This document shows positions 63,077 through 64,000 of a stretch of 64,000 nucleotides of DNA, piece by piece. This stretch comes from an uncultured Nitrospiraceae bacterium (GTDB taxonomy: Bacteria; Nitrospirota; Thermodesulfovibrionia; Thermodesulfovibrionales; Dissulfurispiraceae), in contig CAIJNL010000045.1 of NCBI GenBank assembly GCA_903822005.1, positions 1 through 64,000 of the forward strand. The letters are read 5' to 3'. A model generated the notes under the pieces. The model saw nothing but the letters and a program-made list of their open reading frames with translations, had not been told where the DNA came from and did no database searches. Each line of letters begins with the position of its first letter. Positions within the stretch are counted from its first letter, which is position 1. Position numbers and translations under genes: made by a program.

Positions 63077-64000
63077 ATGACCGGAAAGAGTAACGCTAAC
63101 GACGGAACGCGCTTGCTGGTCACAGCGGCATCGCTCGTGATCATCATCGTGGGCATCAATCATGCAGAGCCGGTACTGGCTTCATTGCTCGTCGCCCTTT
63201 TCCTGTCTGTCCTCGGGACGCCGCCGGTGCTCTGGCTCGAGGGGAAACGCGTTCCTTCTATTGTCTCGGTAGTAATTGTGGTGGCAGGGATGATCACGAT
63301 CCTGTTGATTGTAGGCGCAATCGTAGGCACTTCCGTCAACGGTTTTTCCGCTGCCTTGCCTGCCTACCAGACGCGCCTGCGGGATCATTTGGCCGCACTC
63401 AATGAGTTTTTGACAACCCTGAATATCGGAGGCATTGACAGGGTCCTGCTCGGGTATGTCAAACCCGAAGAGGTAATGAAGCTGACCGTCGGTATGCTGG
63501 CGGGATTGGGCTCAACGCTTTCCAATATTGTCCTGATCCTGCTCACCGTAACCTTTATGCTGTTTGAAGCCTCGAGTTTTCCGGTCAAGATCCGCGCTGT
63601 CATAGGTGACCCCCGGAAAGCCTTCCCCCAGGTCACCCGGTTCGTTAATGATATTAAACGCTACATGGTCATCAAAACATTGATAAGTCTGGCCACAGGA
63701 GTCCTGATCTGGATATGGCTATCCATTCTCGGCGTCGATTTCCCGATCCTTTGGGGTTTTCTGGCCTTTCTTTTGCACTACGTGCCAAATATCGGATTCA
63801 TCATCGCCGCTGTTCCGGCCGTACTTCTCACCTTTATCCAGCTCGGGACAAGCACTGCAGCGCTTGCCGTTGCCGGATATCTTATTGTTGATCTCTTAGT
63901 AGGAAACATGTTTGAAACAAAGCTGATGGGACGGCGGCTTGGGCTGTCCACACTTACTGTATTTCTCTCGCTGATTTTTTGGGGCAGCCTGCTCGGCCCC
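63077..64000 (+). CDS. AI-2E/PerM-family permease, C-terminus cut by the window end
   Basis: The frame is open from ATG 63077 to the last base, giving 308 residues without a stop. The product has several membrane segments, ADxxLV-free N-terminal helices and the family segments LLHYVPNIGFIIAAVPAVLL, GNMFETKLMGRRLGLSTLTVFLSLIFWG. These mark the PF01594 family, whose members move small molecules or act as sodium/proton antiporters. It lies 26 bp after the DUF1207 gene, so it continues unit 3. Confidence 0.88.
   Translation, partial: MTGKSNANDGTRLLVTAASLVIIIVGINHAEPVLASLLVALFLSVLGTPPVLWLEGKRVPSIVSVVIVVAGMITILLIVGAIVGTSVNGFSAALPAYQTRLRDHLAALNEFLTTLNIGGIDRVLLGYVKPEEVMKLTVGMLAGLGSTLSNIVLILLTVTFMLFEASSFPVKIRAVIGDPRKAFPQVTRFVNDIKRYMVIKTLISLATGVLIWIWLSILGVDFPILWGFLAFLLHYVPNIGFIIAAVPAVLLTFIQLGTSTAALAVAGYLIVDLLVGNMFETKLMGRRLGLSTLTVFLSLIFWGSLLGP

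Overview
The window is a chromosomal segment of a Gram-negative, probably anaerobic or microaerophilic bacterium. Evidence for Gram-negative: lipoproteins, OmpA, periplasmic binding proteins and a cyclic glucan synthase. Class I hybrid-cluster protein, NtrC-type sigma-54 regulators and the gene order rpsB-tsf-pyrH-frr next to a Lys-rich DksA-like protein suggest Nitrospirota or a deltaproteobacterial relative. That placement is inference from gene content, not a phylogeny.

Layout. Positions 1-900 hold the 3' end of an IS21-family insertion sequence (last 25 codons of istB and its terminal repeats). It has cut off the front of a tyrosine recombinase lying beside tRNA-Leu(UAA), so this is the edge of an integrated element. 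Positions 1000-20800 are mostly core genes on the minus strand: DUF1189 and holin-like membrane proteins, a LOG-family protein, rmuC, a GroES-like protein, truA (plus strand), a RelE/ParD-type toxin-antitoxin pair, the rpsB-tsf-pyrH-frr operon with a 46-residue ORF and a DksA/TraR protein, a GGDEF/HDOD pair, hcp behind a CRP/FNR-type box, Pit/DUF47 phosphate uptake, aroK-aroB, a secreted nuclease, and hemL-atpZ-atpI. Positions 20900-29200 hold a glutaredoxin-like protein, a large hybrid sensor kinase, malQ and an AT-richer accessory patch of small unknown proteins, two of which are short genes.

Positions 29370-39270 are two linked minus-strand operons. A PhnD-like binding protein, a histidine kinase and an NtrC-type regulator sit directly upstream of a transport operon (secreted HD-domain protein, binding protein, ATPase, fused permease, second ATPase). 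The transport operon starts at a -24/-12 (sigma-54) promoter with candidate activator sites. The simplest reading is ligand sensing that switches on uptake of a compound of the phosphonate/polyamine/iron type.

Positions 39490-64000, on the plus strand, are the most interesting part. A CheB-CheR-PAS fusion, a PAS histidine kinase, a 2906-residue cyclic beta-1,2-glucan synthase and a receiver-AAA-Fis sigma-54 activator are followed by about 9 kb of small secreted and membrane proteins in three transcription units. Each unit begins with the same module: a 31-bp double palindrome, a CAATGTTTTCAA box and a near-identical sigma-54 promoter, at fixed spacing (palindrome centre to -24 element 115, 116 and 115 bp). 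I read this as an envelope or osmotic stress regulon run by the adjacent activator. The units contain an OmpA lipoprotein, a Spy/CpxP-like protein, DUF3309, Thivi_2564, lmo0937 and DUF3185-type mini membrane proteins, an Nramp-related transporter, a DUF1207 protein and an AI-2E/PerM-type permease cut by the window end.
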